64,000 nucleotides of DNA. It comes from an uncultured Oscillibacter sp. GTDB taxonomy: Bacteria > Bacillota > Clostridia > Oscillospirales > Oscillospiraceae. Below the pieces are notes generated by a model, which made no database searches, was not told where the DNA came from, and was given only the letters and a program-made list of their open reading frames with translations. This document shows positions 49,764-58,268 of this stretch, in pieces; the first letter of the stretch is position 1, and each line of letters starts with the position of its first letter. The translations under genes and the position numbers were made by a program. The stretch covers positions 1 through 64,000 of the forward strand of contig CANPTW010000007.1 in NCBI GenBank assembly GCA_947577075.1, written 5' to 3'.

Positions 49764-50264
49764 ATGTTCCAAATCGGGGACCTGGTCGTGCATCCCATGC
49801 ACGGCGCGGGTATCATCGATGATGTCGTCCGGGAAAAGGTGGCGGGAACAACGAAGGAGTATTATGTCTTCAAAATGCCGGTGGGGGGTCTTGTCCTGAA
49901 GATTCCCACGGCCAACTGTCAGGCCATCGGCATCCGGTCCATCATCTCGCCAACAGAGGCGGAGGCGTTCTTCGCCGGAATCCCCGCGTTGGAGGTCGAG
50001 TCCAACGCAAACTGGAACAAGCGTTATCAGGAGAATCTTCTCCGGCTGAAAAGCGGAGACTTGAACGAGGTGGCCCGCGTCGTCAAGGGCCTGATGCGGC
50101 GGGAGTCCCGCCGGGGGCTCTCCACAGGGGAGCGGAAGATGCTCCACAGCGCAAAGCAGATCATTATTTCGGAAATTGCGCTGGTGGAGGGCTGTGCCTA
50201 TCAGGACGCGGAAGCCCGGCTGGACCATGCCGTCATGCAGAAGCCCGGGATCAGCCCTTCCTGA
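49764..50264 (+). CDS. CarD-family transcription factor
   Basis: 166 residues. The N-terminal Tudor-like RNA-polymerase interaction domain (FQIGDLVVHPMHGAGIIDDV, YYVFKMPVGGLVLKIP) is followed by a helical DNA-binding part (RESRRGLSTGERKMLHSAKQ). CarD-type proteins stabilise RNA-polymerase open complexes. AAAGGGGTG precedes ATG 49764. The adjacency to ispD-ispF is common in Firmicutes. Confidence 0.92.
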   Translation: MFQIGDLVVHPMHGAGIIDDVVREKVAGTTKEYYVFKMPVGGLVLKIPTANCQAIGIRSIISPTEAEAFFAGIPALEVESNANWNKRYQENLLRLKSGDLNEVARVVKGLMRRESRRGLSTGERKMLHSAKQIIISEIALVEGCAYQDAEARLDHAVMQKPGISPS

Positions 50265-50278
50265 GCGTTCAAAAACGA

Positions 50279-50303
50279 AAGGGGCCTCTTTCAGAGGTCC
50301 CTT
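50279..50303 (+). terminator. Hairpin after carD, weak terminator
   Basis: AAGGGGCCTCT, loop TTC, AGAGGTCCCTT (11-bp stem, one G-T pair). There is no T-run after it. Confidence 0.4.
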
Positions 50304-50366
50304 CCTGTCTTGCCGGCAATCGGTCTATGGAATACGGCGCCCGTCAGGGCAGAGAGGGTATTTGCG

Positions 50367-51098
50367 ATGCTGCGGTTTTTCAAGAAAGTGCGGGAGGCCA
50401 GGCGGCCCCGCTGCGCCGCGCTGGTGGCTGCGGCGGGCAGTTCTCAGCGGATGGGGGGCGTGAACAAGCTGCTCCAGCCGCTGGAGGGCGTGCCGGTGCT
50501 GGTGCGGACGCTGGCGGCGCTTCAGGTCGCCGGCAGCGTGGACGAGATTATTGTCGCCGCACGGGAGGAAGACATCCTGGAAATTTCCCAGCTTTGCCGG
50601 ACCTATGGGCTGTCAAAGTGCACCAAGGTCGTCCGGGGCGGGGAAAACCGGGTCCACTCCGTTCTGCTGGCCGCTCTGGAGGCCGCCCCCGAGACGGAGC
50701 TTCTGGCGGTGCAGGACGGCGCCCGCCCTCTGGTGACGCCGGAGCTCATCGACCGGGTTGCCGCCGCCGCCGCCCGCTGCGGGGCCGCGGCGCCCGCCGT
50801 GGCGGTGAAGGACACGGTTAAGGCTGCGGGTGCGGACGGCGCCGTGGAGGAGACTCTGGACCGGGGACGGCTCCGGGCCGTCCAGACGCCCCAGGTCTTT
50901 CAGGCCGATCTTTTGAAAGCGGCCCTCCAGTCCGCCCTGGAGCAGGAGGCCCCCGTCACCGACGACGCCTCCGCCGTGGAGCGGCTGGGGAAGACCGTCT
51001 TCCTGGTGGACGGGGAAGAGGAGAATTTGAAGATCACCACGCCCCTGGATTTGATCCTTGCGGAAGCCGTCATACGGGCCCGGGAGGAAGGGCGATGA
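50367..51098 (+). CDS. ispD: 2-C-methyl-D-erythritol 4-phosphate cytidylyltransferase
   Basis: 243 residues. The nucleotide-binding loop [20 protein letters not shown] is preceded by a short basic extension. Further motifs are [48 protein letters not shown] and [12 protein letters not shown]. It makes CDP-ME in the MEP isoprenoid pathway. GAGAGGG precedes ATG 50367. It overlaps ispF by 4 nt. Confidence 0.95.
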   Translation: MLRFFKKVREARRPRCAALVAAAGSSQRMGGVNKLLQPLEGVPVLVRTLAALQVAGSVDEIIVAAREEDILEISQLCRTYGLSKCTKVVRGGENRVHSVLLAALEAAPETELLAVQDGARPLVTPELIDRVAAAAARCGAAAPAVAVKDTVKAAGADGAVEETLDRGRLRAVQTPQVFQADLLKAALQSALEQEAPVTDDASAVERLGKTVFLVDGEEENLKITTPLDLILAEAVIRAREEGR

Positions 51099-51589
51099 CG
51101 GCGCTCCGCATCGGCCACGGCTACGACGTCCACCGTCTGGCCGGGGACCGGAAGCTGATTTTGGGCGGCGTGGAGATTCCCTGGGAAAAGGGGCTTTTGG
51201 GCCACTCCGACGCGGACGTCCTGGTCCACGCCGTGATGGACGCCCTGGCGGGGGCCGCCCGCCTGGGGGACATCGGGAAGCTGTTCCCGGACACGGACCC
51301 GGCCTATCGGGGGATTTCCAGCCTCAAGCTGCTGGAGGAGGTGGGCCGCCTTTTGCGGGGGAGTGGCTTTGCCGTGGTGAACATCGACGCCACGCTGCTG
51401 GCCCAGGCCCCCAAGATTGCCCCTTATAAGGCCCGGATGGCGGAGAACATTGCCGCCGCGTTGGGCATCGAAGCGGAGCAGGTCAGCGTCAAGGCCACCA
51501 CCGAGGAGGGCTTGGGCTTCACCGGGGACGGTTCCGGCATGGCGGCCCATGCCGTGGTTCTGGTGGAGAAAAAGGGAGCGAGCCTATGA
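51095..51589 (+). CDS. ispF: 2-C-methyl-D-erythritol 2,4-cyclodiphosphate synthase
   Basis: 164 residues. Metal ligands are in [10 protein letters not shown] (Asp11, His13) and [41 protein letters not shown] text and [20 protein letters not shown] complete the pattern. It cyclises CDP-MEP in the step after ispE. ispD, ispF, ispH and ispA all occur in this window. Confidence 0.96.
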   Translation: MTALRIGHGYDVHRLAGDRKLILGGVEIPWEKGLLGHSDADVLVHAVMDALAGAARLGDIGKLFPDTDPAYRGISSLKLLEEVGRLLRGSGFAVVNIDATLLAQAPKIAPYKARMAENIAAALGIEAEQVSVKATTEEGLGFTGDGSGMAAHAVVLVEKKGASL

Positions 51590-51960
51590 GACAACGGAAA
51601 CTCTCCTTTGCCGCGATGCTTCTTCTGATGCTGGTTTTGCTGGCCGCGCCGTTTTTGGCCCTGGATTTTGCCTCCCGGCGGGGAAGCCCTACGACGGATG
51701 TTTTCATTAAAAACCTTGTCTTAGAGGATACCCATTTCTCCATGACGGCAAGCCTGGAGAGAAAGAGTGCCACAACGTTCCGCCGGGCCAATTGGGAAAT
51801 AGAGGACGACGTGTTGTATATCACCCTTTTCAGCGGGCTGGTCCGGGGTGGCTACTGCCAGGATAAACTGAATGTCGACTTTGAGAACGATGCCCTGCGG
51901 GATGTCCGGCAGGTCTGTCTGCGGGACCGTTCTTTTTCCAGACTCATATATTCCAGATAG
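51586..51960 (+). CDS. Small exported or membrane-anchored unknown protein
   Basis: 124 residues. A signal-like helix [22 protein letters not shown] leads into a ~95-residue extracytoplasmic beta-rich part ([39 protein letters not shown]) ending in a basic segment. One Cys and no lipobox. Its ATG overlaps the ispF stop (ATGA), so it is translationally coupled. I do not recognise it. Confidence 0.65.
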   Translation: MRQRKLSFAAMLLLMLVLLAAPFLALDFASRRGSPTTDVFIKNLVLEDTHFSMTASLERKSATTFRRANWEIEDDVLYITLFSGLVRGGYCQDKLNVDFENDALRDVRQVCLRDRSFSRLIYSR

Positions 51961-52050
51961 TCTCTTGCGCTCCGCCTCGGCGGGGCGTTTTCGCGCGCTG
52001 GCACCTTTCTCTCCGGGTCCCATAAAATAGGAGAGAAAGGAGGAGTGTTT

Positions 52051-52302
52051 GTGGAGCACTATATCGTCCTCGCCCGCTCCGTGACCTACGCCCAGCGGAT
52101 GCAGAAATCCCTGAGCCGGGCGGGCATTCGCTGCCAGATCTTTCGGCCTCCCAGAGACCTGACGGACCTGGGCTGCGCTTACGCCGTGCGCATAGCGGTT
52201 TCTAATCTGCCGGAGGCTCTCTCGGCCCTGCACAAGGACCGGCTGGACCCCGTTCAAATATTTATCTACCAGCAGGGACAGTACCAGGAGGTGGGGCCAT
52301 GA
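52051..52302 (+). CDS. DUF3343 protein, putative Se/S carrier
   Basis: 83 residues: MEHYIVLARSVTYAQRMQKS, then RAGIRCQIFRPPRDLTDLGC and YAVRIAVSNLPEALSALHKD. The two Cys (one in IRCQIF, one in LGCAYAV) fit the DUF3343 family, proposed to carry sulfur or selenium. GTG 52051 is 8 nt from AAGGAGG, and the GTG at 52045 is too close. It overlaps the following desulfurase-like gene by 4 nt, the pairing expected for this family. Confidence 0.88.
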   Translation: MEHYIVLARSVTYAQRMQKSLSRAGIRCQIFRPPRDLTDLGCAYAVRIAVSNLPEALSALHKDRLDPVQIFIYQQGQYQEVGP

Positions 52303-53432
52303 TCTACTTTGACAGCGCGGCCACCAGCTTCCAAAAACCGGCCTCCGTGGCCGCCGCCATGTGGGAGGCGCTGGCCTCCATGAGCTCGCCGGGGCGGGGG
52401 GGATACCCCGCCGCCGCGAAGGCGGCCGACACGGCCTTTCAATGCCGCTCCGAGCTGGCGGAGCTCTTTGGCCTCGGCAACCCGGAGCAGGTGGTTTTTA
52501 CCCTCAACGCCACGCATGCGCTGAACATCGCCATCAAGAGCCTGGTTCCGCCCGGGGGAAAGGCGGTGGTTTCCGGCTATGAGCACAACGCCGTCACCCG
52601 CCCGCTGGAGGCCCTGCGGGCCAGGATATCCGTGGCCGCCGCCCCGCTTTTTGAACCGGATGCGGTGCTGGAGGCCTTTGACCGCCTGATCAGGCCTGAT
52701 ACCGACGCCGTGATCTGCAGTCATGTCTCCAACGTCTTCGGCTTCATACAGCCGGTGGAGGAGATCGGAAAGATCTGCCGGAGCCGGGGAGTGCCCTTTA
52801 TCGTCGACGCCTCCCAGTCCGCGGGAATTCTGCCCTTGGACATGGGAAGCCTTGGCGCGGCCTTTGCCGCCATGCCGGGACACAAGGGACTCTATGGTCC
52901 CCAGGGCACGGGCGTGCTGCTCTGCAGGGAGGATGCGCCGGCCCGGCCCTTACTGGAGGGGGGCACCGGCAGCCAGTCCATCCAGCAGCAGATGCCCGAC
53001 TTCCTGCCGGACCGGCTGGAGGCCGGGACCCTCAACATGACGGGCATCGCGGGGCTGCTGGCCGGCGTCCGCTACGTCCGCCGCGGGGGACTGGAAAAAA
53101 TACTGGAACACGAAAAGCATCTGACCCGCCTGGCGGTCCAGGGCCTGGAAACCCTGCCCGGTCTGCGGGTCTACGCCTCTCCCGGCCTGCGGGACCAGAC
53201 GGGAGTTCTCTCCTTCACGATGGAGGGGCGGGACGTGGAGGATCTGGGGGAGGCCCTGGCCGAGCGGGGGATTGCCGTCCGGGCGGGCATTCACTGCGCC
53301 CCCTATGCCCACCGAACCGCCGGGACCCTGGATACCGGCACCGTCCGCCTGAGCTTCTCCGATTTCAACACGCCCGAGGAGGTCGCCCGCCTGATCCGCG
53401 CGATCCACGGGGACTTGGGGCGTTTTTTCTGA
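52299..53432 (+). CDS. Cysteine-desulfurase-like class V aminotransferase
   Basis: 377 residues. PLP enzyme: MIYFDSAATSFQKPASVAAA, NATHALNIAIKSL, VISGYEHNAVTRPLEA-like text, FIVDASQSAGILPLDM and the PLP-Lys block AMPGHKGLYGPQGTGVLL. A Cys in AGIHCAPYAHRTAG is the probable active-site Cys. With its DUF3343 partner it probably mobilises S or Se. A weak hairpin may follow, and 53433-53471 holds only AT-rich spacer DNA. Confidence 0.9.
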   Translation: MIYFDSAATSFQKPASVAAAMWEALASMSSPGRGGYPAAAKAADTAFQCRSELAELFGLGNPEQVVFTLNATHALNIAIKSLVPPGGKAVVSGYEHNAVTRPLEALRARISVAAAPLFEPDAVLEAFDRLIRPDTDAVICSHVSNVFGFIQPVEEIGKICRSRGVPFIVDASQSAGILPLDMGSLGAAFAAMPGHKGLYGPQGTGVLLCREDAPARPLLEGGTGSQSIQQQMPDFLPDRLEAGTLNMTGIAGLLAGVRYVRRGGLEKILEHEKHLTRLAVQGLETLPGLRVYASPGLRDQTGVLSFTMEGRDVEDLGEALAERGIAVRAGIHCAPYAHRTAGTLDTGTVRLSFSDFNTPEEVARLIRAIHGDLGRFF

Positions 53433-53472
53433 ACAGTCCGTGAATTTTTCGGTAATTTCCCCTTGGTTTACC

Positions 53473-53501
53473 TTGCTTTTTACCGCAGGCTTCTATATAA
53501 T
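53473..53501 (+). promoter_or_regulatory. cdaA promoter
   Basis: TTGCTT (53473-53478), 17 nt, TATAAT (53496-53501). Downstream, GGAGGAAAGGG is followed by a three-codon ORF ATG ACG TCG TAA (53578-53589) that ends 2 nt before the cdaA start. Confidence 0.8.
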
Positions 53502-53591
53502 CTAAAGTATTCATGACCTGATGCCGGGAGGCGCTCCCGGAGGAACAGCCGCCCCACAGGCGGCCGGGAGGAAAGGGATGACGTCGTAAAA

Positions 53592-54464
53592 ATGAATGTG
53601 ACGCTTACAGAACTGTTTTCCACCATTGGCCGGTATCTGCTGACCATTGGGGTGGCGGACGTTCTGGATATCACCATCATGGTGTTCGCGCTCTATAAGG
53701 TGCTCACCCTGGCCCAGACCACCAAGGCCGCCAGCCTGCTCAAGGGGCTGTTTGTGTTCCTGGCGGTGCTGCTTTTGAGCTATCTGTTCCAGCTGAACGG
53801 CATTTACTACCTGCTCAGCAAGATGGTGGAGTGGGGCGTGCTGGCCCTTGTCATTCTCTTTCAGCCGGAGATCCGCCGGATTCTGGAGGAGATGGGCAGC
53901 CGCCGCATCCTGGCCTTTTTCGCCCGGACGGAGAATGCCAGCGTTCTGGAGCAGACCATTGAGCAGACGGTGCTGGCCTGCTCCGAGATGTCCCAGTCCC
54001 GTACCGGCGCGCTGATTGTGTTTGAGCGGGAAATCCTGCTGGACGACATGGTCCGCAGCGGGACGGTGCTGGACGCGGCGGTGTCCAGTGAGCTTTTGAA
54101 AAATATCTTCTTCGTAAAAGCGCCCATGCATGACGGAGCGGTCATTGTCCGCCATGGCCGGGTGCTGGGAGCGGGCTGCATGCTGCCTCTGAGCAAGAAT
54201 GTGAACCTCTCCCGGGACCTGGGGATGCGGCACCGGGCCGGCATCGGCATGAGCGAGAACTCCGATGCGGTGGTGGTCATCGTGTCGGAGGAGACCGGCT
54301 CTATTTCCGTGGCCACCGGCGGGATGCTGAAACGGCATCTGAAGCCGGAGACCCTGGATAACCTCCTGCGGAACGAACTGCTTCCGCAGGAGGAGAGCGG
54401 GACCGACACGCAGAAATTCAGCCTGACGGGCCTGCTGCGCTCCAGGAAGGACGGAGGTGCGTAA
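53592..54464 (+). CDS. cdaA: Diadenylate cyclase CdaA
   Basis: 290 residues. Three membrane helices in residues ~12-95 are followed by the DAC domain with catalytic DGA (181-183, in APMHDGAVI) and RHR (213-215, in GMRHRAGIG). It makes c-di-AMP from two ATP, a signal for potassium and cell-wall balance. The strong ribosome-binding site stands in front of a 3-codon ORF that ends just before ATG 53592, so initiation may be by reinitiation. cdaR follows. Confidence 0.96.
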   Translation: MNVTLTELFSTIGRYLLTIGVADVLDITIMVFALYKVLTLAQTTKAASLLKGLFVFLAVLLLSYLFQLNGIYYLLSKMVEWGVLALVILFQPEIRRILEEMGSRRILAFFARTENASVLEQTIEQTVLACSEMSQSRTGALIVFEREILLDDMVRSGTVLDAAVSSELLKNIFFVKAPMHDGAVIVRHGRVLGAGCMLPLSKNVNLSRDLGMRHRAGIGMSENSDAVVVIVSEETGSISVATGGMLKRHLKPETLDNLLRNELLPQEESGTDTQKFSLTGLLRSRKDGGA

Positions 54465-54465
54465 G

Positions 54466-55821
54466 GTGGAGAACGAAAGAGCGGGACACCGCAGGATTGT
54501 CTATTTGCTGCTGTCGGTTTTGGTGGCCGCCGGCATCTGGCTCTATGCCGACCTGACCAGCGGGCCCAACAGCACGCCCAAAACCGTAACCAAGGAATTT
54601 GAGGCGATTCCCATCGAGTTTCTGTACGAGAGCACCCTGACGGACCGGGGGCTGATGCTGGTGGAGGAGGGCACGGACCTCACCATCGACCTGACCCTGT
54701 CGGGCACCCGCTGGGACATCGCCAATCTGGACCGCTCCGAGATCCGGGTGACGGTGAGCCTCTTTGACGTGACCAATCCCGGGGAGCAGCGCATCAATTG
54801 GAACATCAGCTATACGGATTCCAAGTTCAATGCCAACACCTTCCAGCCGGAGAATACCAGCTTCCGCATGGCCCGGGTAAACATCAGCGAGCTGTACAGC
54901 CGCACCATCGACGTGAGCTGTGAGCTGGTGGGCAACGTGGCGGAGACGTATTCCGCCGGTCAGGTCCAGCTCTCCCATACGGAAGTGGAGGTCCGGGGCC
55001 TTCAGGAGGATATCAATCCCATCAGCTATGCCAAGATCACCCTGGACATCGGCGAGAGCGCGGTGGAAACCGTATCCCGGGATTTGGAGCTCCAGTACTA
55101 CGACAAGAACGGCCAGCTTTTGGACAAGGGCAGCATCCACTCCAGCGTGGAAAATGTCCGGGCCACTCTGCCGGTGTTTGTCACCAAGGAGCTGCAGCTG
55201 GTGGTGAACTTTATCCAGGCCCCCGGCTCCCGCCTGCGAAATACCGACTATGAGATCGAGCCCGGAAGCATCGTCGTCTCCGGAGACGCCACCCAGCTGA
55301 AAAATGTGGAAACCCTGGTCCTGGGGAGCTATGACCTGGCGGAGCTGGGCACCACCGCCTTTGAGAATTATACCACTACGAACTACTCTATCATTATGCC
55401 CGACGGCTGCCAGAATCTCAGCGGCGTCACCCGTGCCGCCCTGCGCATCCGCTTTGAGGATATGACCAGCGCCGTGATTCCCACGGAAAACATCTCCTGG
55501 CTGAATCTCCCCGAGGGGAAGCGGGTCGAACTGCTGACCGGCAGCCTGCCGGTGAAGGTATTCGGCACCGAGGCGGACGTCTCCGCCCTGACGGGGGAGG
55601 ACATTGCTGTGACGCTGGATCTCAGCGACTACACCGCGGCTTCCGGCACGTATACCATTCCGGCGGAAGTGACGGTCAACAAGGGCGATATCGGCATCAG
55701 CGGCTTGTATCAGGTCCAGGTCACCATTCGGGAGGGGAGCGAGGAGCCGCCGCCGGAGGAAACGCCCGCTTCCTCCCCGGGGGACGAGCCGGAAGGCGCG
55801 CTCCCCCCGGACGAGACTTGA
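54466..55821 (+). CDS. cdaR: CdaA regulator CdaR (YbbR domains)
   Basis: 451 residues. One N-terminal membrane helix (IVYLLLSVLVAAGIWLYADL) precedes about four extracytoplasmic YbbR repeats, e.g. SGTRWDIANLDRSEIRVTVS and RLRNTDYEIEPGSIVVSGDA. It ends in an acidic Pro-rich tail. CdaR binds CdaA and tunes c-di-AMP output. GTG 54466 is preferred because GGAGG lies 9 nt upstream; the GTG at 54457 is too close. The c-di-AMP phosphoglucosamine partner glmM is not in the window. Confidence 0.92.
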   Translation: MENERAGHRRIVYLLLSVLVAAGIWLYADLTSGPNSTPKTVTKEFEAIPIEFLYESTLTDRGLMLVEEGTDLTIDLTLSGTRWDIANLDRSEIRVTVSLFDVTNPGEQRINWNISYTDSKFNANTFQPENTSFRMARVNISELYSRTIDVSCELVGNVAETYSAGQVQLSHTEVEVRGLQEDINPISYAKITLDIGESAVETVSRDLELQYYDKNGQLLDKGSIHSSVENVRATLPVFVTKELQLVVNFIQAPGSRLRNTDYEIEPGSIVVSGDATQLKNVETLVLGSYDLAELGTTAFENYTTTNYSIIMPDGCQNLSGVTRAALRIRFEDMTSAVIPTENISWLNLPEGKRVELLTGSLPVKVFGTEADVSALTGEDIAVTLDLSDYTAASGTYTIPAEVTVNKGDIGISGLYQVQVTIREGSEEPPPEETPASSPGDEPEGALPPDET

Positions 55822-55835
55822 ATTTGGAGGATCAC

Positions 55836-56246
55836 ATGACACAGATTGCAACGGTTGAACGGCTTTTGGATTCCGAGCATGCGGAGATTTCCGTTCCCCG
55901 GAAATCCGCCTGCGGGCACGACTGCGAGGAGTGCGCCGGCTGCGGCGTCACAGGCGCGGCGGTTCACGCTAAGGCGCTGAATCCCATCGGCGCCGCCCCG
56001 GGCCAAAAGGTCGTGGTGGAGAGCAGCACCAAGAAGATGCTCCGCATTGTCGCCCTGGTTTATCTGATTCCGGTGGCACTGTTTTTCGCGGGTTATGCTG
56101 CCGCCGTGGCGGCCGCCGCCGGCGTTGCGGTCCAGTACGCCGCCGCCATAACGGGCTTTGTCCTGGGCATTCTGGGCGCGGTGGCCTATGACCGCCGTCT
56201 CCGGGCCAGGGGCGGGCTGTCCTTTACCATCGTCCGGCTGTTCTGA
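55836..56246 (+). CDS. RseC/MucC-family (SoxR-reducing system) protein
   Basis: 136 residues. A Cys cluster CGHDCEECAGC sits near residue 32, with two membrane helices (VALVYLIPVALFFAGYAAAV and YAAAITGFVLGILGAVAYD). RseC proteins are linked to the Rnf/Rsx complex in some bacteria. No rnf genes are seen here. GGAGG precedes ATG 55836. It overlaps the next gene by 1 nt. Confidence 0.85.
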   Translation: MTQIATVERLLDSEHAEISVPRKSACGHDCEECAGCGVTGAAVHAKALNPIGAAPGQKVVVESSTKKMLRIVALVYLIPVALFFAGYAAAVAAAAGVAVQYAAAITGFVLGILGAVAYDRRLRARGGLSFTIVRLF

Positions 56247-57133
56247 TGTTCGGCTACGTCAGGCCGCCCCTGGACCTGCCGGAGGAGGAGCGGAAGCGGT
56301 TCGGACGAGCCTACTGCGGCCTCTGCCACGCCCTGGGGGAGCGGTATGGGACGGCGGCCCGGTTCATCCTGAACTATGATTTTACCTTCCTGGCCATTCT
56401 CCTCTCGGAGCGGGAGGAGGGCCCCGTCCATCACGGCCGCTGCGCCGCCCACCCCGTCCACGGGCGGGACCGGCTGGAGAGCACGGAGGCCCTGGCCCTG
56501 GCGGCGGATGAGAGCGTGATTTTAGCCTATTGGCAGGCCCGGGACGGCGTGGAGGACCACGATTGGCTCCACGGCCTGAAATACCGGGGGGCCTCCGCCG
56601 TTTTGGAGCGGGCCTATCGGAAGGCCGCCGCCCTTCGCCCGGATTTTGACGAGGGCGCCCGCCTCCAGCTGAAGCTGCTGGCGGAGCTGGAGCGGGAGGG
56701 CTGTTCTTCCATGGACCGGGCGGCGGACGCCTTTGCCGGACTGCTTCAAAGGGCCGCCCAGGCGGTGGACGAGCCGGTCCGGCGGCGGGTCCTGGAGCAG
56801 CTTTTGTATCACCTGGGCCGCTGGGTCTACCTGGTGGACGCGGCGGACGACCTGAAGAAGGACGCCGCCTCGGGGAACTATAATCCGGTGGCCCTGCGCT
56901 ATGGGCTGGCGGAGGGCGTCTGGACGGAGGAGAGCTGCCGGAGCTTTGCCGCCACGCTGGACCACTCCATTCACATGATGGCCACCGCCTTTGAACTGTG
57001 GGACTTCGGCGTTTGGACGCCGATTTTGCAGACCACCCTCTATGCCGGCCTTTTCCGCGTGGGAAAGGCGGTGCTGGACGGCACCTTCCGGAGCCGGGAA
57101 AACAAGAGAGAAACACAGGAGAGAAGCACATGA
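56246..57133 (+). CDS. DUF5685-family protein
   Basis: 295 residues, helical and soluble, with MFGYVRPPLDLPEEERKRFG, AYCGLCHALGERYG and LNYDFTFLAILLSEREEG at the start. Likely metal or Cys-rich ligands are in YCGLCHAL and RCAAHPVHGR, and WVYLVDAADDLKKDAASGNY follows. The family is of unknown function but regularly sits before a DnaJ protein, as here with a 4-nt overlap. Confidence 0.82.
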   Translation: MFGYVRPPLDLPEEERKRFGRAYCGLCHALGERYGTAARFILNYDFTFLAILLSEREEGPVHHGRCAAHPVHGRDRLESTEALALAADESVILAYWQARDGVEDHDWLHGLKYRGASAVLERAYRKAAALRPDFDEGARLQLKLLAELEREGCSSMDRAADAFAGLLQRAAQAVDEPVRRRVLEQLLYHLGRWVYLVDAADDLKKDAASGNYNPVALRYGLAEGVWTEESCRSFAATLDHSIHMMATAFELWDFGVWTPILQTTLYAGLFRVGKAVLDGTFRSRENKRETQERST

Positions 57134-57738
57134 ACGATCCCTATCAGGTCCTCGGCGTCCCGGAGAGCGCCACGGATGAAGAAGTCAAGCGGGCATATCG
57201 GGAGCTGGCGCGAAAATACCACCCGGACAATTATCACGACAACCCTCTGGCGGATCTCGCCCAAGAGAAGATGAAAGAGATCAACGCCGCCTATGAGGAG
57301 ATCAACAAGCGGCGCAGCGGCGGCGGGGGCAGAGCGGGGGGACCCGGCTCCTCCTACGCCGGGGGCTGGCAGCAGTCCTACGGCTCCGGCGGCTCCTCGG
57401 TCCTCCAGCAGGTCCGGGCCGCCATCCAGGTGGGCGATCTCGCCCGGGCGGAAGCGCTGCTGAACAACACCCAGGACCACGGCGCGGAGTGGAATTTCTT
57501 AAAAGGTGCGGTGTGCTACCGCCGCGGCTGGATGGACGAGGCCCTGCGGTACTACCAGACCGCCTGCCAGATGGAGCCCAATAACCCGGAATACCGGCGG
57601 GCCCTGAACCTGATGCAGGGCGGAGCCGCCTACCGCCCCGGGGGCGAACCCTTTGGAACCCTTTGCACCGGAAATCCCTGCCTGACGCTGTGCTGTGCCT
57701 ATACGCTGTGCAACGGCGGCTACTGCTGCTTTATCTGA
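57130..57738 (+). CDS. DnaJ-domain protein with TPR-like and Cys-rich tail
   Basis: 202 residues. J domain at 1-70 (DPYQVLGVPESATDEEVKRA, HPD in ARKYHPDNYHDNP), a Gly/Ser linker, a tetratricopeptide-like segment from ~95 to 165 (VRAAIQVGDLARAEALLNNT, GAVCYRRGWMDEALRYYQTA) and a Cys-rich end (TLCTGNPCLTLCCAYTLCNG). The J domain recruits Hsp70; the rest may bind a Cys-metal partner. The next gene repeats the TPR and Cys-rich layout without a J domain. Confidence 0.85.
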   Translation: MNDPYQVLGVPESATDEEVKRAYRELARKYHPDNYHDNPLADLAQEKMKEINAAYEEINKRRSGGGGRAGGPGSSYAGGWQQSYGSGGSSVLQQVRAAIQVGDLARAEALLNNTQDHGAEWNFLKGAVCYRRGWMDEALRYYQTACQMEPNNPEYRRALNLMQGGAAYRPGGEPFGTLCTGNPCLTLCCAYTLCNGGYCCFI

Positions 57739-57762
57739 CGGAGCCCGGGAGGAGGAGCGGTC

Positions 57763-58239
57763 ATGGACGAGCATACGGCAAGTTCTCCCGGCCGGGACGA
57801 AAACGCGGACGCTCAGGTTTTTCTAAAGGTCCGCTCCGATATCCAGGCGGAGGAGCTTTTACGGGCGGAGGAACTGCTGGACGGGGTGGAGGACCACTGC
57901 GCCGAGTGGCATTTCCTCAAAGGTGCGGTGTACTACCGCAAGGGTTGGATGGACGAGGCGCAGACGCACTACGAGACTGCCGCCCGGATGGAGCCGGAGA
58001 ACCGGGAGTATCGGGAGGCGGTGGACCGGATGAAGAATGAAGAGCGGTACATTCCGGGAGGGGATCCCTTTGGAACGCTGTCCGCCTCCACGGTCTCCTG
58101 CCTGACGGTCCTTGGCGTAGCGGGTTTTTCCTGTTTGACCTGTCGGCTTTGTGCTTGTCATTCTTATAAATGCTGCTATGAGTTGTGCGGCGATGTATAC
58201 TGCTGCTGCGGCAGTAACTTTTGGAACCGCTGCGGATGA
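57763..58239 (+). CDS. J-less TPR-like Cys-rich paralogue
   Basis: 158 residues. It shares with the upstream DnaJ protein the segment VRSDIQAEELLRAEELLDGV, AEWHFLKGAVYYRKGWMDEA and YIPGGDPFGTL, but starts without the J domain. The tail is very Cys-rich (CLTCRLCACH, KCCYELCGDVYCCCG). The family resemblance supports duplication with loss of the J domain. Possibly a metal- or disulfide-dependent partner of the DnaJ protein. GGAGGAGG precedes ATG 57763. Confidence 0.7.
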   Translation: MDEHTASSPGRDENADAQVFLKVRSDIQAEELLRAEELLDGVEDHCAEWHFLKGAVYYRKGWMDEAQTHYETAARMEPENREYREAVDRMKNEERYIPGGDPFGTLSASTVSCLTVLGVAGFSCLTCRLCACHSYKCCYELCGDVYCCCGSNFWNRCG

Positions 58240-58268
58240 ACGTTTCATGTAAGCTGGGGGAGGGTGCC

